DNA of 34,891 nt from Rhodococcus aetherivorans (GTDB lineage Bacteria > Actinomycetota > Actinomycetes > Mycobacteriales > Mycobacteriaceae). Of this stretch, positions 1 through 8,232 are shown one piece after another. The position numbers and the translations under genes were made by a program. How positions within the stretch are numbered: the first letter of the stretch is position 1; each line of letters begins with the position of its first letter. The stretch covers positions 1 through 34,891 of the forward strand of contig NZ_JAALEG010000070.1 of the NCBI RefSeq assembly GCF_011058165.1, given 5' to 3'. A model generated the notes under the pieces. That model saw only the letters and a list, made by a program, of their open reading frames with translations, did no database searches and was not told where the DNA came from.

Positions 1-861
1 GTCCCCACCCTGCTGCTGCCGCCGCAGTCCGGATCGCACTCGTGCATCGTCGACCTCTCCCCCGACCGCAGCCAGGTCTCCGCCCTGCGCAGCGGCGGGT
101 TGTCGCGGCTGTACTGCCTGGACTGGGCGCCCGCCGGCCCGGTCACCGACGGCGCCTCCCTCGACGACCATCTCGCCGTCCTCGCCGAGGCCGTCGAACT
201 GCTCGGCGGACGGGTCAACCTGGTCGGCGGCAGCCAGGGTGGCTGGCTCGCGGCGATGCACGCCGCACTGCATCCGCGGACCGTGCACAGCCTCACCGTC
301 GCGGGGGCCCCGATCGACTTCCACGCCGACCGTCCCGGTGCCGGCGCCCTCGAACACGTGCCACGCTCGGTGTCCGCGTCCGTGCTGAACCTGTGGTACG
401 ACGCCTCTCGGCTGTTCGGGGTGCTGCCCACCGACCCGGTGAGCGAGGTCCAGCGCAGCCTCGAACTGCTGGGCCTGCTGAACGACCCCGACACCCTCGG
501 ACAGGCGATCGACGAACGACGGTGGTTCCTCTGGCGCCAGGAGATCCCCGCCGCATTCCGCACGTGGATCCTCGAGCACCTGTTCGTCGGCAACGACCTC
601 GTCGCCGGGGCCGTCACCACCGCGGCCGGTCCGGTGGACCTGGCCGCGATCGAGTGCCCCGTGCACATCGTCCTCGGCCGGCACGACCTCGTGGTGCCAC
701 CGGGACAGGTCCTCGCCCTCGCCGACCACGTCAGCACACCCGCCGGCGACATCACGGTGCACGACGTCGACGCCGGCCACCTCGGCTTGTTCGTCGGCCG
801 GCGCGCCCTCACCGAGCTGTGGCCTCGGCTTGCGGCCGGGATCGCCGCGCACTCCCGATGA
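1..861 (+). CDS. PhaC/PHA-depolymerase-like alpha/beta hydrolase, 5'-truncated by window edge
   Basis: The frame is already open at base 1, so the true start lies upstream. The first visible residues (PTLLLPPQSGSHS, then LYCLDWAP) resemble the N-terminal part of the polyhydroxyalkanoate synthase/depolymerase fold. The nucleophile elbow reads GGSQGG, so the nucleophile is Ser, whereas true PHA synthases use Cys. A later GRHDLVVPP supplies the acid and DAGHLGLF the His of the triad. The protein is therefore better read as a hydrolase of that superfamily than as a polymerase. It may act on a polyester or another acyl ester; the substrate cannot be told. The stop overlaps the start of the next gene as ATGA, so the two are translationally coupled. 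Confidence 0.8.
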   Translation, partial: VPTLLLPPQSGSHSCIVDLSPDRSQVSALRSGGLSRLYCLDWAPAGPVTDGASLDDHLAVLAEAVELLGGRVNLVGGSQGGWLAAMHAALHPRTVHSLTVAGAPIDFHADRPGAGALEHVPRSVSASVLNLWYDASRLFGVLPTDPVSEVQRSLELLGLLNDPDTLGQAIDERRWFLWRQEIPAAFRTWILEHLFVGNDLVAGAVTTAAGPVDLAAIECPVHIVLGRHDLVVPPGQVLALADHVSTPAGDITVHDVDAGHLGLFVGRRALTELWPRLAAGIAAHSR

Positions 862-2096
862 GGACCGCCGTCGCGGCGGTACGGAGGGCTGCTGCCGCCG
901 TGGTGCTGACGGCCGCCCTCGCGGCCGCCGCCGCGGCGGGGTCCTCCCCGCCCGCCCACGCCGCGGGAGACGGGTTCCTGTGGGGCGTGTCGAGTTCCGG
1001 CTTCCAATCCGAAGGCTCCCCGCCGGACAGCAACTGGACCAGGTACGCCGCGTCGGGCCGCACCCACGAACTCGTCGGCACCTCGGTGGATTTCCGTCAC
1101 CGCTACCGGGAGGACATCGCCGCGGCCGCGGACCTCGGGGTGGACGTGTTCCGGTTCTCGGTCGAATGGTCCCGCATCCAGCCCACCCCGCACGGCTGGG
1201 ACGAGGCCGAACTGCGCTACTACGACGACGTCGTCGCGACGGTGCGCGGGCACGGCATGATCCCGATGATCACCCTCGACCACTGGGTGTACCCCGGGTG
1301 GATCGCCGACCGCGGCGGTTGGCGCGATCCCGCCACGGTCGGGGCATGGCTCGCCAACGCCGAGCAGGTCGTCGCCCGGTACGCCGGGCTGGGCGCGATG
1401 TGGGTGACGATCAACGAACCGACGATCTACGTCCAGAAGGAACTCGCCTTCGGCGGGATCGACGCTGCCGACGTCCCCCGCATGTTCGACGCCCTGGTCG
1501 CCGCGCACCGCTCGATCTACGCCCGGATCCACGAACTGGACCCGGGCGCGCGCGTGACGTCCAACGCCGCGTACATCCCCGGGGTGCAGACCGGACTCGA
1601 CGCCCTGTTCGTCGACCGGGTCCGCGACACCCTCGACTTCCTCGGGCTCGACTACTACTACGGAGCCACCCTCGCCAACCCGAGCGCGATCCACGCGCTC
1701 ACCGACGACTTCGCCTCGATCGTCCCGCATCCCGACGGGATGTACGAGGCGCTGATGCACTACACCCGCCGTTTCCCGGGGCTGCCGCTGTACGTCGTGG
1801 AGAACGGAATGCCCACCGCCGACGGGGCGCCCCGCGCCGACGGCTGGACCCGGGCGCGACACCTGCGCGAGCACGTCGACCGGATGCGCCGCGCCGCGGC
1901 CGACGGCGCCCCCGTCTTCGGGTACAACTACTGGTCGATCACCGACAACTACGAATGGGGAAGCTACACACCACGTTTCGGCCTGTATACCGTCGACGTG
2001 CGCACGGATCCGAACCTGACGCGCCGTCCCACCGACGGGGTCGACGCCTACCGGGCCGTCACCGGTGAGCCGTGGCCGGTGCCGGTGCCGGGCTGA
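858..2096 (+). CDS. Secreted glycoside hydrolase family 1 (beta-glucosidase-like)
   Basis: 412 aa from the ATG that overlaps the upstream stop (ATGA). The first ~36 residues form an export signal: basic start, long Ala/Val-rich core, cleavage near AHA-A. The mature part is GH1. It begins FLWGVSSSGFQSEG and has the acid/base motif TINEP (E about 187) and the nucleophile motif VVENG (E about 315). Near the end YNYWSITDNYEW matches the conserved GH1 C-terminal signature. GH1 enzymes are retaining beta-glycosidases. Most bacterial ones are cytoplasmic, so a signal peptide suggests action on an extracellular or envelope glycoside. Length is slightly below the usual ~450 aa. Substrate unknown; coupling to the hydrolase upstream hints at joint breakdown of a glycosylated ester. 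Confidence 0.88.
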   Translation: MRTAVAAVRRAAAAVVLTAALAAAAAAGSSPPAHAAGDGFLWGVSSSGFQSEGSPPDSNWTRYAASGRTHELVGTSVDFRHRYREDIAAAADLGVDVFRFSVEWSRIQPTPHGWDEAELRYYDDVVATVRGHGMIPMITLDHWVYPGWIADRGGWRDPATVGAWLANAEQVVARYAGLGAMWVTINEPTIYVQKELAFGGIDAADVPRMFDALVAAHRSIYARIHELDPGARVTSNAAYIPGVQTGLDALFVDRVRDTLDFLGLDYYYGATLANPSAIHALTDDFASIVPHPDGMYEALMHYTRRFPGLPLYVVENGMPTADGAPRADGWTRARHLREHVDRMRRAAADGAPVFGYNYWSITDNYEWGSYTPRFGLYTVDVRTDPNLTRRPTDGVDAYRAVTGEPWPVPVPG

Positions 2097-2113
2097 CCGG
2101 CCCGGCCCGGTCG

Positions 2114-2119
2114 TAGAAT
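2114..2119 (+). promoter_or_regulatory. -10 box (TAGAAT) of leaderless LysE-family gene
   Basis: TAGAAT lies 6 nt before the ATG at 2126. No Shine-Dalgarno sequence can fit between, and none is seen. TANNNT at this distance is the usual layout of leaderless actinobacterial genes. Confidence 0.5.
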
Positions 2120-2125
2120 CGCCCG

Positions 2126-2761
2126 ATGACCTGGCAGACGTGGGTGGCCCTGCTCGGCGCCGCCTGGGTGATCAGCCTCTCCCCCGGCGCCGGCGCGATC
2201 GCGTCCATGTCCTCGGGCCTCGCCCACGGACTGCGGCGCGGCTGGTGGAACATCGTCGGGCTGCAGTTCGGCCTGCTGCTGCAGATCGTGGTGGTCGCCG
2301 CCGGCGTCGGCGCGGTCCTCGCCGGGTCCGCGGCGGCATTCACGGTGATCAAGTGGTTCGGCGTGGCCTACCTCGTGTACCTGGGGGTGCGCCAGTGGCG
2401 CACTCGCCCCACCGAGGTCGACCCCGGCGCGGCGCCGGGACTCGGCTCGGCGCCGGCGCTGGTGGCGCGCGGGTTCCTGGTCAACGCGAGCAACCCCAAG
2501 GCGGTGGTGTTCATGCTTGCCGTGCTGCCGCAGTTCCTCGATCCCGCAGCCCCGCTGCTGCGGCAGTACCTGATCATCGCGGCGACGATGGTGACCGTCG
2601 ACATGATCGTCATGACCGGCTACACGGGCCTGGCGGCGCGGGTGCTGACGCTGATGCGCTCGCCGCGCCAGCAGCGCATCACGGGCCGGGTGTTCTCCGG
2701 GCTGTTCTTCACGGCCGCCGCGTTCCTGGCCACCGTGCGCCGCGCGGCCACCGCGGCATAA
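2126..2761 (+). CDS. LysE/RhtB-family amino-acid exporter
   Basis: 211 aa, the normal size for the family. The N-terminus (VISLSPGAGAIASMSSGLAHG, split by a conserved Ser-Pro-Gly) matches the RhtB/LysE opening segment. Hydrophobic segments lie near residues 5-25, 40-65, 70-90, 115-135, 145-170 and 185-205, as expected for a six-helix inner-membrane translocator. NASNPKAVVF is the second family signature. Members export lysine, homoserine, threonine or similar compounds by proton antiport. The substrate cannot be read from sequence and no LysG-type regulator sits next to it. It follows the GH1 gene by 29 nt but has its own -10 box. Confidence 0.88.
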   Translation: MTWQTWVALLGAAWVISLSPGAGAIASMSSGLAHGLRRGWWNIVGLQFGLLLQIVVVAAGVGAVLAGSAAAFTVIKWFGVAYLVYLGVRQWRTRPTEVDPGAAPGLGSAPALVARGFLVNASNPKAVVFMLAVLPQFLDPAAPLLRQYLIIAATMVTVDMIVMTGYTGLAARVLTLMRSPRQQRITGRVFSGLFFTAAAFLATVRRAATAA

Positions 2762-2768
2762 CGGCCGG

Positions 2769-3065
2769 TCAGTGCGGCCGCGGCGCCACCCCGAGCCGCT
2801 CGCACGCGGCGTGATACAGGGCGACCACCGCGGTGCGGATCCCCGCCCGGTCGGAGACGGGCTCGAGCCACGGCACCCGCACCGTCGTCTCGATGCCGCC
2901 GACCTCGACGACCCACTCGCCGAACTCGGTGTGCACGCCGGTCATGCGGGCGGCGCCCGCCGTGGGTTCCGCGAACGCGCGGACCACGAGCAGGTTGTCG
3001 TCGGCGTGGTCGTCGTTCATGTGCCCGGTCACGGCCGCGACGACGGCGGCGTCGAAGGAAGTCAC
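2769..3065 (-). CDS. DUF2470 domain protein (HugZ/pyridoxamine-oxidase C-terminal-like)
   Basis: 98 aa from GTG at 3065. HMNDDHADDNLL near residue 15 is the hallmark of DUF2470, which in larger proteins forms the C-terminal domain of split-barrel haem-utilisation (HugZ-like) proteins and of some chloroplast proteins. Here it stands alone, with no flavin-binding barrel attached. The TTG/ATG alternatives nearby are worse: TAGGCT lies 7 nt before this GTG, a leaderless layout. It starts within 20 nt of the WS/DGAT stop, on the same strand. Molecular role unknown; haem or metal binding is only an inference from the domain. Confidence 0.8.
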   Translation of the reverse strand: MTSFDAAVVAAVTGHMNDDHADDNLLVVRAFAEPTAGAARMTGVHTEFGEWVVEVGGIETTVRVPWLEPVSDRAGIRTAVVALYHAACERLGVAPRPH

Positions 3066-3072
3066 GCCGGCG

Positions 3073-3078
3073 AGCCTA
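3073..3078 (-). promoter_or_regulatory. -10 box (TAGGCT) of leaderless DUF2470 gene
   Basis: On the minus strand TAGGCT is followed by 7 nt and then GTG at 3065. The box sits between the WS/DGAT stop codon and this start, so the small gene can be transcribed separately. Confidence 0.45.
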
Positions 3079-3081
3079 GCC

Positions 3082-4485
3082 TCACCGATCGCCGTCGGCG
3101 CCCGCCACCCCGACGGTGCGTTCGAGCGCGGCGAGCTCGTCGTCGAGGTGCGCGATCAGGCGATCGAGCTGCGGGACGCTGCGGCTGCACGAGGTGAGCC
3201 CGAACGCGATCCGGTCGTCGGTGCTGGTGCAGGTGATGTTCAGGGCCTGCCCGTCGACCGGCACCGACAGCGGGTACAGGGCGTCGACGCGGGCGCCGTT
3301 CCAGTACAGCGGCTCGACCGGGCCCGGCACGTTGGAGACGATCACGTTGAACGGCGGCCGCACCACGGCCCGGTTGCCGGTGAGCACCCCGACCGCGAGC
3401 GGAGCCATGCCGAGAGCGCTCGTGGCCAGCAGCGCGGTCTGGGACCGGCCCCGCATGGACTCCTTGCCGTCGACCATCGCGTCCCGGATGGCGGCCAGGC
3501 GGGCCGCCGAATCGTCGACGTGGGTGGCGAGCGGGCACATCAGCACGCCCACGTCGTTGCCGCCCTCGGTGGTCTTCCCGCGACGCAGCGACACCGGCAC
3601 CATCGCGACGAGCGGATCGTCGGGCAGGGCCTCGTGGTCGAGCAGATAGGCGCGCAGCGCTCCCGCGGACATCGCGAGGACGACATCGTTGACGGTGGCG
3701 CCGGCGGCCTCGGCGACGCGCCGCAGCCGCGTCAGCGACCAGTCGTGCGCGGCGAAGCGGCGGCCACCGGCGATGGACACGTTGAGCATCGTGCGCGGCG
3801 CCGTGAGCGACACCGCGCCGCCGCGGCCCCGCAGGGCCCGGTCCACGGTCCCCACCAGCGCGGGCACCATCCCGGCGGCCTCGTCGACGACGCCGCGCAC
3901 GGCCCGCACGGTCATGCTCGGCAGGTCGAGCGCGGTCCCGACCGCGGAGTGCGGCGGGTCGGCGGACGGGAAGCGCGCCCAGGGCGCCGGCATGTCGGTG
4001 CGGTCCGCGTCGGAGCTCAGGGCCCGGTGCAGCAGCCGCATCGCGCCGACACCGTCGGCGAGGGCGTGGTGGATCTTCGTGTAGATCGCGTACCGCCCGT
4101 CGGCGAGGCCCTCGATCAGGTGCATCTCCCACAGCGGCCGGCTGCGGTCGAGGAGGGTGCTGTGCAGCCGCGACACCAGGGCGCGCAGTTCGGCGATGCC
4201 CCCGGGGCGTGGCAGGGCGTCGCGACGGACGTGGTGTTCGAGGTCGAAGTGCGGGTCGTCCTCCCACGCCCACATCCCCAGGGTGGCGAGGGAACGGACC
4301 GCGCGCCGGCGCCACAGGGGCGCGACGTCGTCACCGGCGAGGGCCGCGTCGAACAGCGCGCGCAGGGAACGGGCGTCGCCGCCCGGCGGCGGCTGCAGCA
4401 GGATCAGCCCCCCGACGTGCATGGGATGCTCGCGCGACTCGCCGAGCAGGAACATCGAGTCGATCGGGGACATCGGCAAACGCAT
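3082..4485 (-). CDS. WS/DGAT wax ester synthase / diacylglycerol acyltransferase
   Basis: 467 aa, the usual length. The catalytic motif HHxxxDG is intact (HHALADG, H139-H140, D144-G145), preceded by the PLWE motif (117-120). Downstream, NDVVLAMSAGALR and the NVPGP segment are further family signatures. The enzyme esterifies diacylglycerol or fatty alcohol with acyl-CoA to make storage triacylglycerol or wax ester, and is abundant in rhodococci and mycobacteria. The start at ATG 4485 has only a weak GGAGAG 8 nt upstream; an internal ATG four codons later (MSPIDSMFLL) also fits the family N-terminus. A 7-bp inverted repeat (GTTCCCC/GGGGAAC, 4499-4518) lies in the leader. It is separated from nadC by a terminator, so it is its own unit. 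Confidence 0.92.
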   Translation of the reverse strand: MRLPMSPIDSMFLLGESREHPMHVGGLILLQPPPGGDARSLRALFDAALAGDDVAPLWRRRAVRSLATLGMWAWEDDPHFDLEHHVRRDALPRPGGIAELRALVSRLHSTLLDRSRPLWEMHLIEGLADGRYAIYTKIHHALADGVGAMRLLHRALSSDADRTDMPAPWARFPSADPPHSAVGTALDLPSMTVRAVRGVVDEAAGMVPALVGTVDRALRGRGGAVSLTAPRTMLNVSIAGGRRFAAHDWSLTRLRRVAEAAGATVNDVVLAMSAGALRAYLLDHEALPDDPLVAMVPVSLRRGKTTEGGNDVGVLMCPLATHVDDSAARLAAIRDAMVDGKESMRGRSQTALLATSALGMAPLAVGVLTGNRAVVRPPFNVIVSNVPGPVEPLYWNGARVDALYPLSVPVDGQALNITCTSTDDRIAFGLTSCSRSVPQLDRLIAHLDDELAALERTVGVAGADGDR

Positions 4486-4498
4486 GCGAGGTCTCTCC

Positions 4499-4518
4499 GT
4501 TCCCCGGCGACGGGGAAC
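4499..4518 (-). promoter_or_regulatory. Inverted repeat in WS/DGAT leader
   Basis: GTTCCCC (4499-4505) and GGGGAAC (4512-4518) flank a 6-nt loop 14-33 nt upstream of the acyltransferase ATG. It could be a regulator half-site pair or an mRNA hairpin near the start. No family could be assigned. Confidence 0.3.
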
Positions 4519-4557
4519 TGGTTAGTGGCGGACCCCCTGTGACCCGCCGGACGCGCG

Positions 4558-4587
4558 CCGCCGCCGTGAGGTGCCTCACGGCGGCGG
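4558..4587 (-). terminator. Hairpin terminator after nadABC
   Basis: A perfect 13-bp inverted repeat (4558-4570 / 4575-4587) with a 4-nt loop lies 60 nt past the nadC stop. There is no T-tract, which is common for actinobacterial terminators. Confidence 0.65.
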
Positions 4588-4647
4588 ATACGTAGCCAGT
4601 TGTACGCGATCGATGCGGCCGGTGCCAAGCGCGGCCCCGGCGTGGCG

Positions 4648-5517
4648 TCACATGTCGAGACCGAGGTCGAGGACGGTCACCGAGTGGGTCAACGCGCCGA
4701 CGGCGAGGTAGTCGACCCCGGTGCGGGCGTAGTCCGCGGCCACGTCGAGGGTCAGGCCCCCGGAGGACTCGAGGCGGGTCTGCGGCGCGTGCGTGTTGCG
4801 CCGTTGGACCGCGATCTGCGTCTGCCACAGCGGGAAATTGTCGAGCAGGATCAGCTCGACGTTCTCGGCGAGCACCTCGTCGAACTGCTCGAGGCTGTCG
4901 ACCTCCACCTCGCACTCGAGGTCGGGGGCCTGGGCCCGCACGGCCCGCAGCGCCGCGACCACCGAACCGGCGGCGACGACGTGGTTGTCCTTGATCAGCG
5001 CGGCGTCGCCGAGACCCATCCGGTGGTTGACACCGCCGCCGACCCGCACCGCGTACTTCTGCAGCGCCCGCAGGCCCGGCAGCGTCTTGCGGCTGTCGCG
5101 GATCTTCGCGTCGGTGCCGGCGACGGCGTCGACCCACTGCGCGGTGGCGGTGGCGATCCCGGACAGGTGGCACATCAGGTTCAGCATGGTGCGCTCGGCG
5201 GTGAGCAGGCCCCGGGTGGGGGCCTGCACCGTGAGCACCGCCTCCCCCGCCGCGGCGCGATGCCCGTCGACGGCCCGGTCGAGCACCTCGTAGTCGCCGG
5301 CACCGAGGACCTCGTCGAGCACCAGCAGACCGATGTCGATCCCGGCGACGGTGCCGGGGCTGCGCGGCACCACCGACGCCGTGGCCACGGCGTCGGCCGG
5401 CACCGTGGCGGCGGTGGTCACATCCGGGCCGTAGCGCAGGTCCTCGTCGAGGGCGACGCGCACCAGCGCGAGCGTCTCGTCCCGATCGAGTCCGGCGGGC
5501 AGCTCGGTGCTGGCCAT
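4648..5517 (-). CDS. nadC: Nicotinate-nucleotide pyrophosphorylase (quinolinate phosphoribosyltransferase)
   Basis: 289 aa. NadC joins quinolinate and PRPP, with decarboxylation, to give nicotinate mononucleotide: the third step of de novo NAD synthesis. The family motifs are present: RDSRKTLPGLRALQKYAV (PRPP/quinolinate binding), GGGVNHRMGL, IKDNH, and C-terminal ELILLDNF and ESSGGL. The ATG at 5517 is directly adjacent to the nadB stop (no intergenic base), so it is the last gene of a tight nadA-nadB-nadC operon ending at the hairpin near 4570. Control is expected through NrtR upstream of nadA. Confidence 0.96.
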   Translation of the reverse strand: MASTELPAGLDRDETLALVRVALDEDLRYGPDVTTAATVPADAVATASVVPRSPGTVAGIDIGLLVLDEVLGAGDYEVLDRAVDGHRAAAGEAVLTVQAPTRGLLTAERTMLNLMCHLSGIATATAQWVDAVAGTDAKIRDSRKTLPGLRALQKYAVRVGGGVNHRMGLGDAALIKDNHVVAAGSVVAALRAVRAQAPDLECEVEVDSLEQFDEVLAENVELILLDNFPLWQTQIAVQRRNTHAPQTRLESSGGLTLDVAADYARTGVDYLAVGALTHSVTVLDLGLDM

Positions 5518-7122
5518 TCAGTGTGCTCCTGTGAGTTGTGGTGTGCGCAGCGTGATCTCGCCGTCGGCGTCGAGACGCGTCTCGAGGCTGCGACGCTGCG
5601 CGGGGTCGGATTCGGGATGGTCGTCGCGGGTGTGGCACCCGCGGCTCTCGGTGCGGGCGCCGGCCGCGAGGGTCAGGGCCCGGGCCGCGACGGTGAGCGC
5701 GGCGTCCTCGAGCGCCGCCGCGTCGGTGCACCGGCCGGTCGGGGCGGCGGTGAGGCCCGCCCCGGCGACGGCGAGCCCGGCGGCGTCGCGGACGACGGAG
5801 GCGTGCCGGGTCATCAGCTGCTGCAACGCCGCCCGGTCCGCGCGGGGCCGGACGGGCAGGTCGGCGTCGGCGGTCTCGACGCGCAGCCCCCCGCGCTCCT
5901 CGGCCGCGGCCAGACCGGCGCGCTCGCCGACGACGAGGCCCTCGAGCAGGCTGTTGGAGGCGAGCCGGTTGCCGCCGTGCAGGCCGGTGCGGGCGACCTC
6001 GCCCGCCGCGTACAGCCCGGGCACACCGGTGCGGCCGCACACGTCGGTGACGACCCCGCCGCACGAGTAGTGCGCGGCCGGAGCGACGGGAATCAGGTCG
6101 CGGGCCGGGTCCAGGCCCACCTGCGCCAGGGAGGCGGTGACGGTCGGGAAGCGCCGCGCGAACCCGTCCAGGTGCCGGGCGTCGAGCAGAACGTGGTCGT
6201 CGCCGAGCTCGGCGAGCCGGGTGGCGATGGCACGGGAGACGACGTCGCGCGGCGCGAGGTCGCCGAGGGGGTGCACCCCGGCGGTGACCGGGCGGCCGGC
6301 ACTGTCCACGAGGCGGGCACCCTCGCCGCGCACGGCCTCGCTGACGAGCGGGCGGCGGCCGACGGATCCGGCCGCGAACAGCACGGTCGGGTGGAACTGG
6401 ACGAACTCGAGGTCGGCGACGGCGGCACCGGCGTGCAGGGCCAGCGCGATACCGTCGGCGGTGGCGCCGGGCGGGTTGGTGCTGCACGCGTACAGCTGCC
6501 CGAGGCCGCCGGTGGCCAGCAGCACGGCCGGGGTGTGGACGACACCGAGGCCCCGGTCGTCGAGGACGAGCAGGCCGGTGACGCCGCGCGTGTCGGTGAG
6601 GACGCGGGCGGCGGCGGCACCGAAGAGCACCGGCAGTCCGGCCGCGCCCAGGGCACGCTGGATCTCGGCACCGGTGGCGTCGCCGCCGGCGTGGATGATG
6701 CGGCGGGTGCTGTGGCCGCCCTCGCGGGTGCGGGCGATGCCGCCGTCACGGCCGCGGTCGAACACGGCTCCCAGGTCGGTGAGGGCCGCGACGGCGTCCT
6801 GCCCGCCGGAGACGATGGACCGCACGGCCGTCTCGTCGCACAGGCCGGCGCCGGCGGCGCAGGTGTCGGCGACGTGGGAGTCGACGGAATCCGCCGGCCC
6901 CGGGGCGACGACGGCGATGCCGCCCTGCGCGTACTGGGTGGCGGTGTCGGTGGGGCCGCCCTTGCTGACGGTCAGCACCCGCAGTCCGCGCCGGGACGCG
7001 GCGCGGGCGGCGGTGAGGCCGGCCACGCCGCCCCCGACCACCACGAGGTCGGCGCGGGCTTCCCAGCGGATCGTGTCCCGCCGCTCCGCTCGACCCGCGC
7101 CGACGCCGGAGGACATCGTCAC
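5518..7122 (-). CDS. nadB: L-aspartate oxidase
   Basis: 534 aa flavoprotein that oxidises L-aspartate to iminoaspartate, the first step of NAD synthesis. The N-terminal FAD dinucleotide-binding motif is [24 protein letters not shown] and the HPTVLF segment fit the succinate dehydrogenase/aspartate oxidase fold, and [13 protein letters not shown] marks the C-terminal flavoprotein part. Two starts are possible: GTG at 7122, overlapping the nadA stop as GTGA, and ATG at 7116, which has GGAG 5 nt upstream and is the better-supported initiation site. The longer form is given. Middle gene of the nadABC operon. Confidence 0.95.
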   Translation of the reverse strand: MTMSSGVGAGRAERRDTIRWEARADLVVVGGGVAGLTAARAASRRGLRVLTVSKGGPTDTATQYAQGGIAVVAPGPADSVDSHVADTCAAGAGLCDETAVRSIVSGGQDAVAALTDLGAVFDRGRDGGIARTREGGHSTRRIIHAGGDATGAEIQRALGAAGLPVLFGAAAARVLTDTRGVTGLLVLDDRGLGVVHTPAVLLATGGLGQLYACSTNPPGATADGIALALHAGAAVADLEFVQFHPTVLFAAGSVGRRPLVSEAVRGEGARLVDSAGRPVTAGVHPLGDLAPRDVVSRAIATRLAELGDDHVLLDARHLDGFARRFPTVTASLAQVGLDPARDLIPVAPAAHYSCGGVVTDVCGRTGVPGLYAAGEVARTGLHGGNRLASNSLLEGLVVGERAGLAAAEERGGLRVETADADLPVRPRADRAALQQLMTRHASVVRDAAGLAVAGAGLTAAPTGRCTDAAALEDAALTVAARALTLAAGARTESRGCHTRDDHPESDPAQRRSLETRLDADGEITLRTPQLTGAH

Positions 7123-8153
7123 TCCCCGCCGCCGGGGTTGCCGATCGCGATCATCCGCTGCACCGACTGCCGGGCCCGCTCGGCGACGGCCGGGTCGACG
7201 TGGACCTCGTCCTTGCCCTCCTGCAGGCAGCGCAGCAGCGCGGCCGGAGTGATCATCTTCATGTAGGGGCAGGACGCGCGGTCGTTGACGGCCTGGAAGT
7301 CCACGCCGGGCGCCGCCTTGCGCAGCTGGTGCAGCATCCCCACCTCGGTGGCGACGAGGACCTGCTTGGCGCCGGTGGCGCGGGCCGCGTCGAGCATGCC
7401 GCCGGTGGACAGGATCTTGACCTTGTCGTCGGCGACGAAGCCCTCACCGGCGAGGTACAGCGCGGAGGTGGCGCAGCCGCACTCGGGGTGGACGAACAGC
7501 TCGGCGTCGGGGTGCGCCTTGGACTTGGCGGCGAGCTCGTCGCCGTTGATCCCGGCGTGCACGTGGCACTCGCCCGCCCAGATGTGCATGTTCTGCCGGC
7601 CGGTCACGCGCTTGACGTGGGCGCCGAGGAACTGGTCGGGCAGGAACAGCACCTCGCGGTCGCGGTCGATGGAGGCGACGACGTCGACCGCGTTCGAGGA
7701 GGTGCAGCAGATGTCGGTCAGGCCCTTGACCTCGGCGGTGGTGTTGACGTACGAGACGACGACCGCGTCGGGGTGGTCGGCCTTCCATTCGCGCAGCTGG
7801 TCGGCGGTGATCGAGTCGGCGAGCGAGCACCCGGCCCGCTCGTCCGGGATGAGGACCGTCTTGGCGGGGCTGAGGATCTTCGCGGTCTCCGCCATGAAGT
7901 GCACGCCGCAGAAGACGATGGTGTCCTCCTCGGCCTCGGCGGCGATGCGCGAGAGGGCGAGGGAGTCGCCGACGTGATCGGCGACGTCCTGGATGGCGGG
8001 CAGCTGGTAGTTGTGCGCCAGCAGCGTGGCGTTGCGTTCGCGCGCCAGTCGCCGGATCTCCTCGGCCCACTCCGGGGTCGCCTCGACGCCGGTGTAGCCG
8101 CCGGGTCCGTCCTGGATCGGGGTGTGCGCGCCCGCCCACGTCGTAGTGGTCAT
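7119..8153 (-). CDS. nadA: Quinolinate synthase (4Fe-4S)
   Basis: 344 aa. NadA condenses iminoaspartate with dihydroxyacetone phosphate to quinolinate, using one [4Fe-4S] cluster. Candidate cluster cysteines lie in [22 protein letters not shown] and [20 protein letters not shown] is a further conserved segment. I chose ATG 8153 because GGAG sits 6 nt upstream. A longer open frame reaching 8249 would run through the regulatory region and is unlikely. It is the first gene of nadABC, with ATGs and stops in near contact downstream. The leader holds a 6-bp inverted repeat (8175-8193) and, further up, the 23-bp NrtR-type palindrome shared with the divergent nrtR. Confidence 0.95.
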   Translation of the reverse strand: MTTTTWAGAHTPIQDGPGGYTGVEATPEWAEEIRRLARERNATLLAHNYQLPAIQDVADHVGDSLALSRIAAEAEEDTIVFCGVHFMAETAKILSPAKTVLIPDERAGCSLADSITADQLREWKADHPDAVVVSYVNTTAEVKGLTDICCTSSNAVDVVASIDRDREVLFLPDQFLGAHVKRVTGRQNMHIWAGECHVHAGINGDELAAKSKAHPDAELFVHPECGCATSALYLAGEGFVADDKVKILSTGGMLDAARATGAKQVLVATEVGMLHQLRKAAPGVDFQAVNDRASCPYMKMITPAALLRCLQEGKDEVHVDPAVAERARQSVQRMIAIGNPGGGE

Positions 8154-8174
8154 GGCCTGCTCCTTCGCCGTGCA

Positions 8175-8193
8175 CCGGGCGGGCTTTGCCCGG
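8175..8193 (-). promoter_or_regulatory. Inverted repeat in nadA leader
   Basis: CCGGGC (8175-8180) and GCCCGG (8188-8193) are separated by 7 nt, between the NrtR-type operator and the nadA Shine-Dalgarno. It could form an RNA hairpin in the nadA leader. Significance is uncertain in DNA of this GC content. Confidence 0.25.
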
Positions 8194-8209
8194 ATTTCCG
8201 TATTCGGGG

Positions 8210-8232
8210 GTTTTCGACTTAGGATCGAAAAC
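8210..8232. promoter_or_regulatory. Probable NrtR operator between nadA and nrtR
   Basis: A perfect inverted repeat: GTTTTCGA (8210-8217), a 7-nt spacer, then TCGAAAAC (8225-8232), ending one base before the nrtR ATG. It is AT-rich within GC-rich DNA. NrtR proteins generally bind palindromes of about this length upstream of NAD genes and often of their own gene. Here it would cover the nrtR -10 box (8220-8225) and lie about 57 nt upstream of the nadA start. Confidence 0.75.
8220..8225 (+). promoter_or_regulatory. -10 box (TAGGAT) of leaderless nrtR
   Basis: TAGGAT is followed by 7 nt and then the nrtR ATG at 8233. The box is inside the palindrome, so operator binding would block the nrtR promoter directly. 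Confidence 0.6.

Noticed and set aside
2833-4542. Plus-strand open frame opposite WS/DGAT
   Set aside because: Antisense shadow; the minus-strand HHxxxDG enzyme explains the region.
4600-7266. Long plus-strand open frame of 888 codons opposite nadC-nadB
   Set aside because: It is antisense to two clear enzymes; composition (Gly/Arg/Val/Asp-rich) is the usual shadow in high-GC DNA.
8122-8232. Longer N-terminus for nrtR
   Set aside because: It would run through the nadA start and the operator; the ATG at 8233 has the leaderless -10 box and begins the conserved domain.
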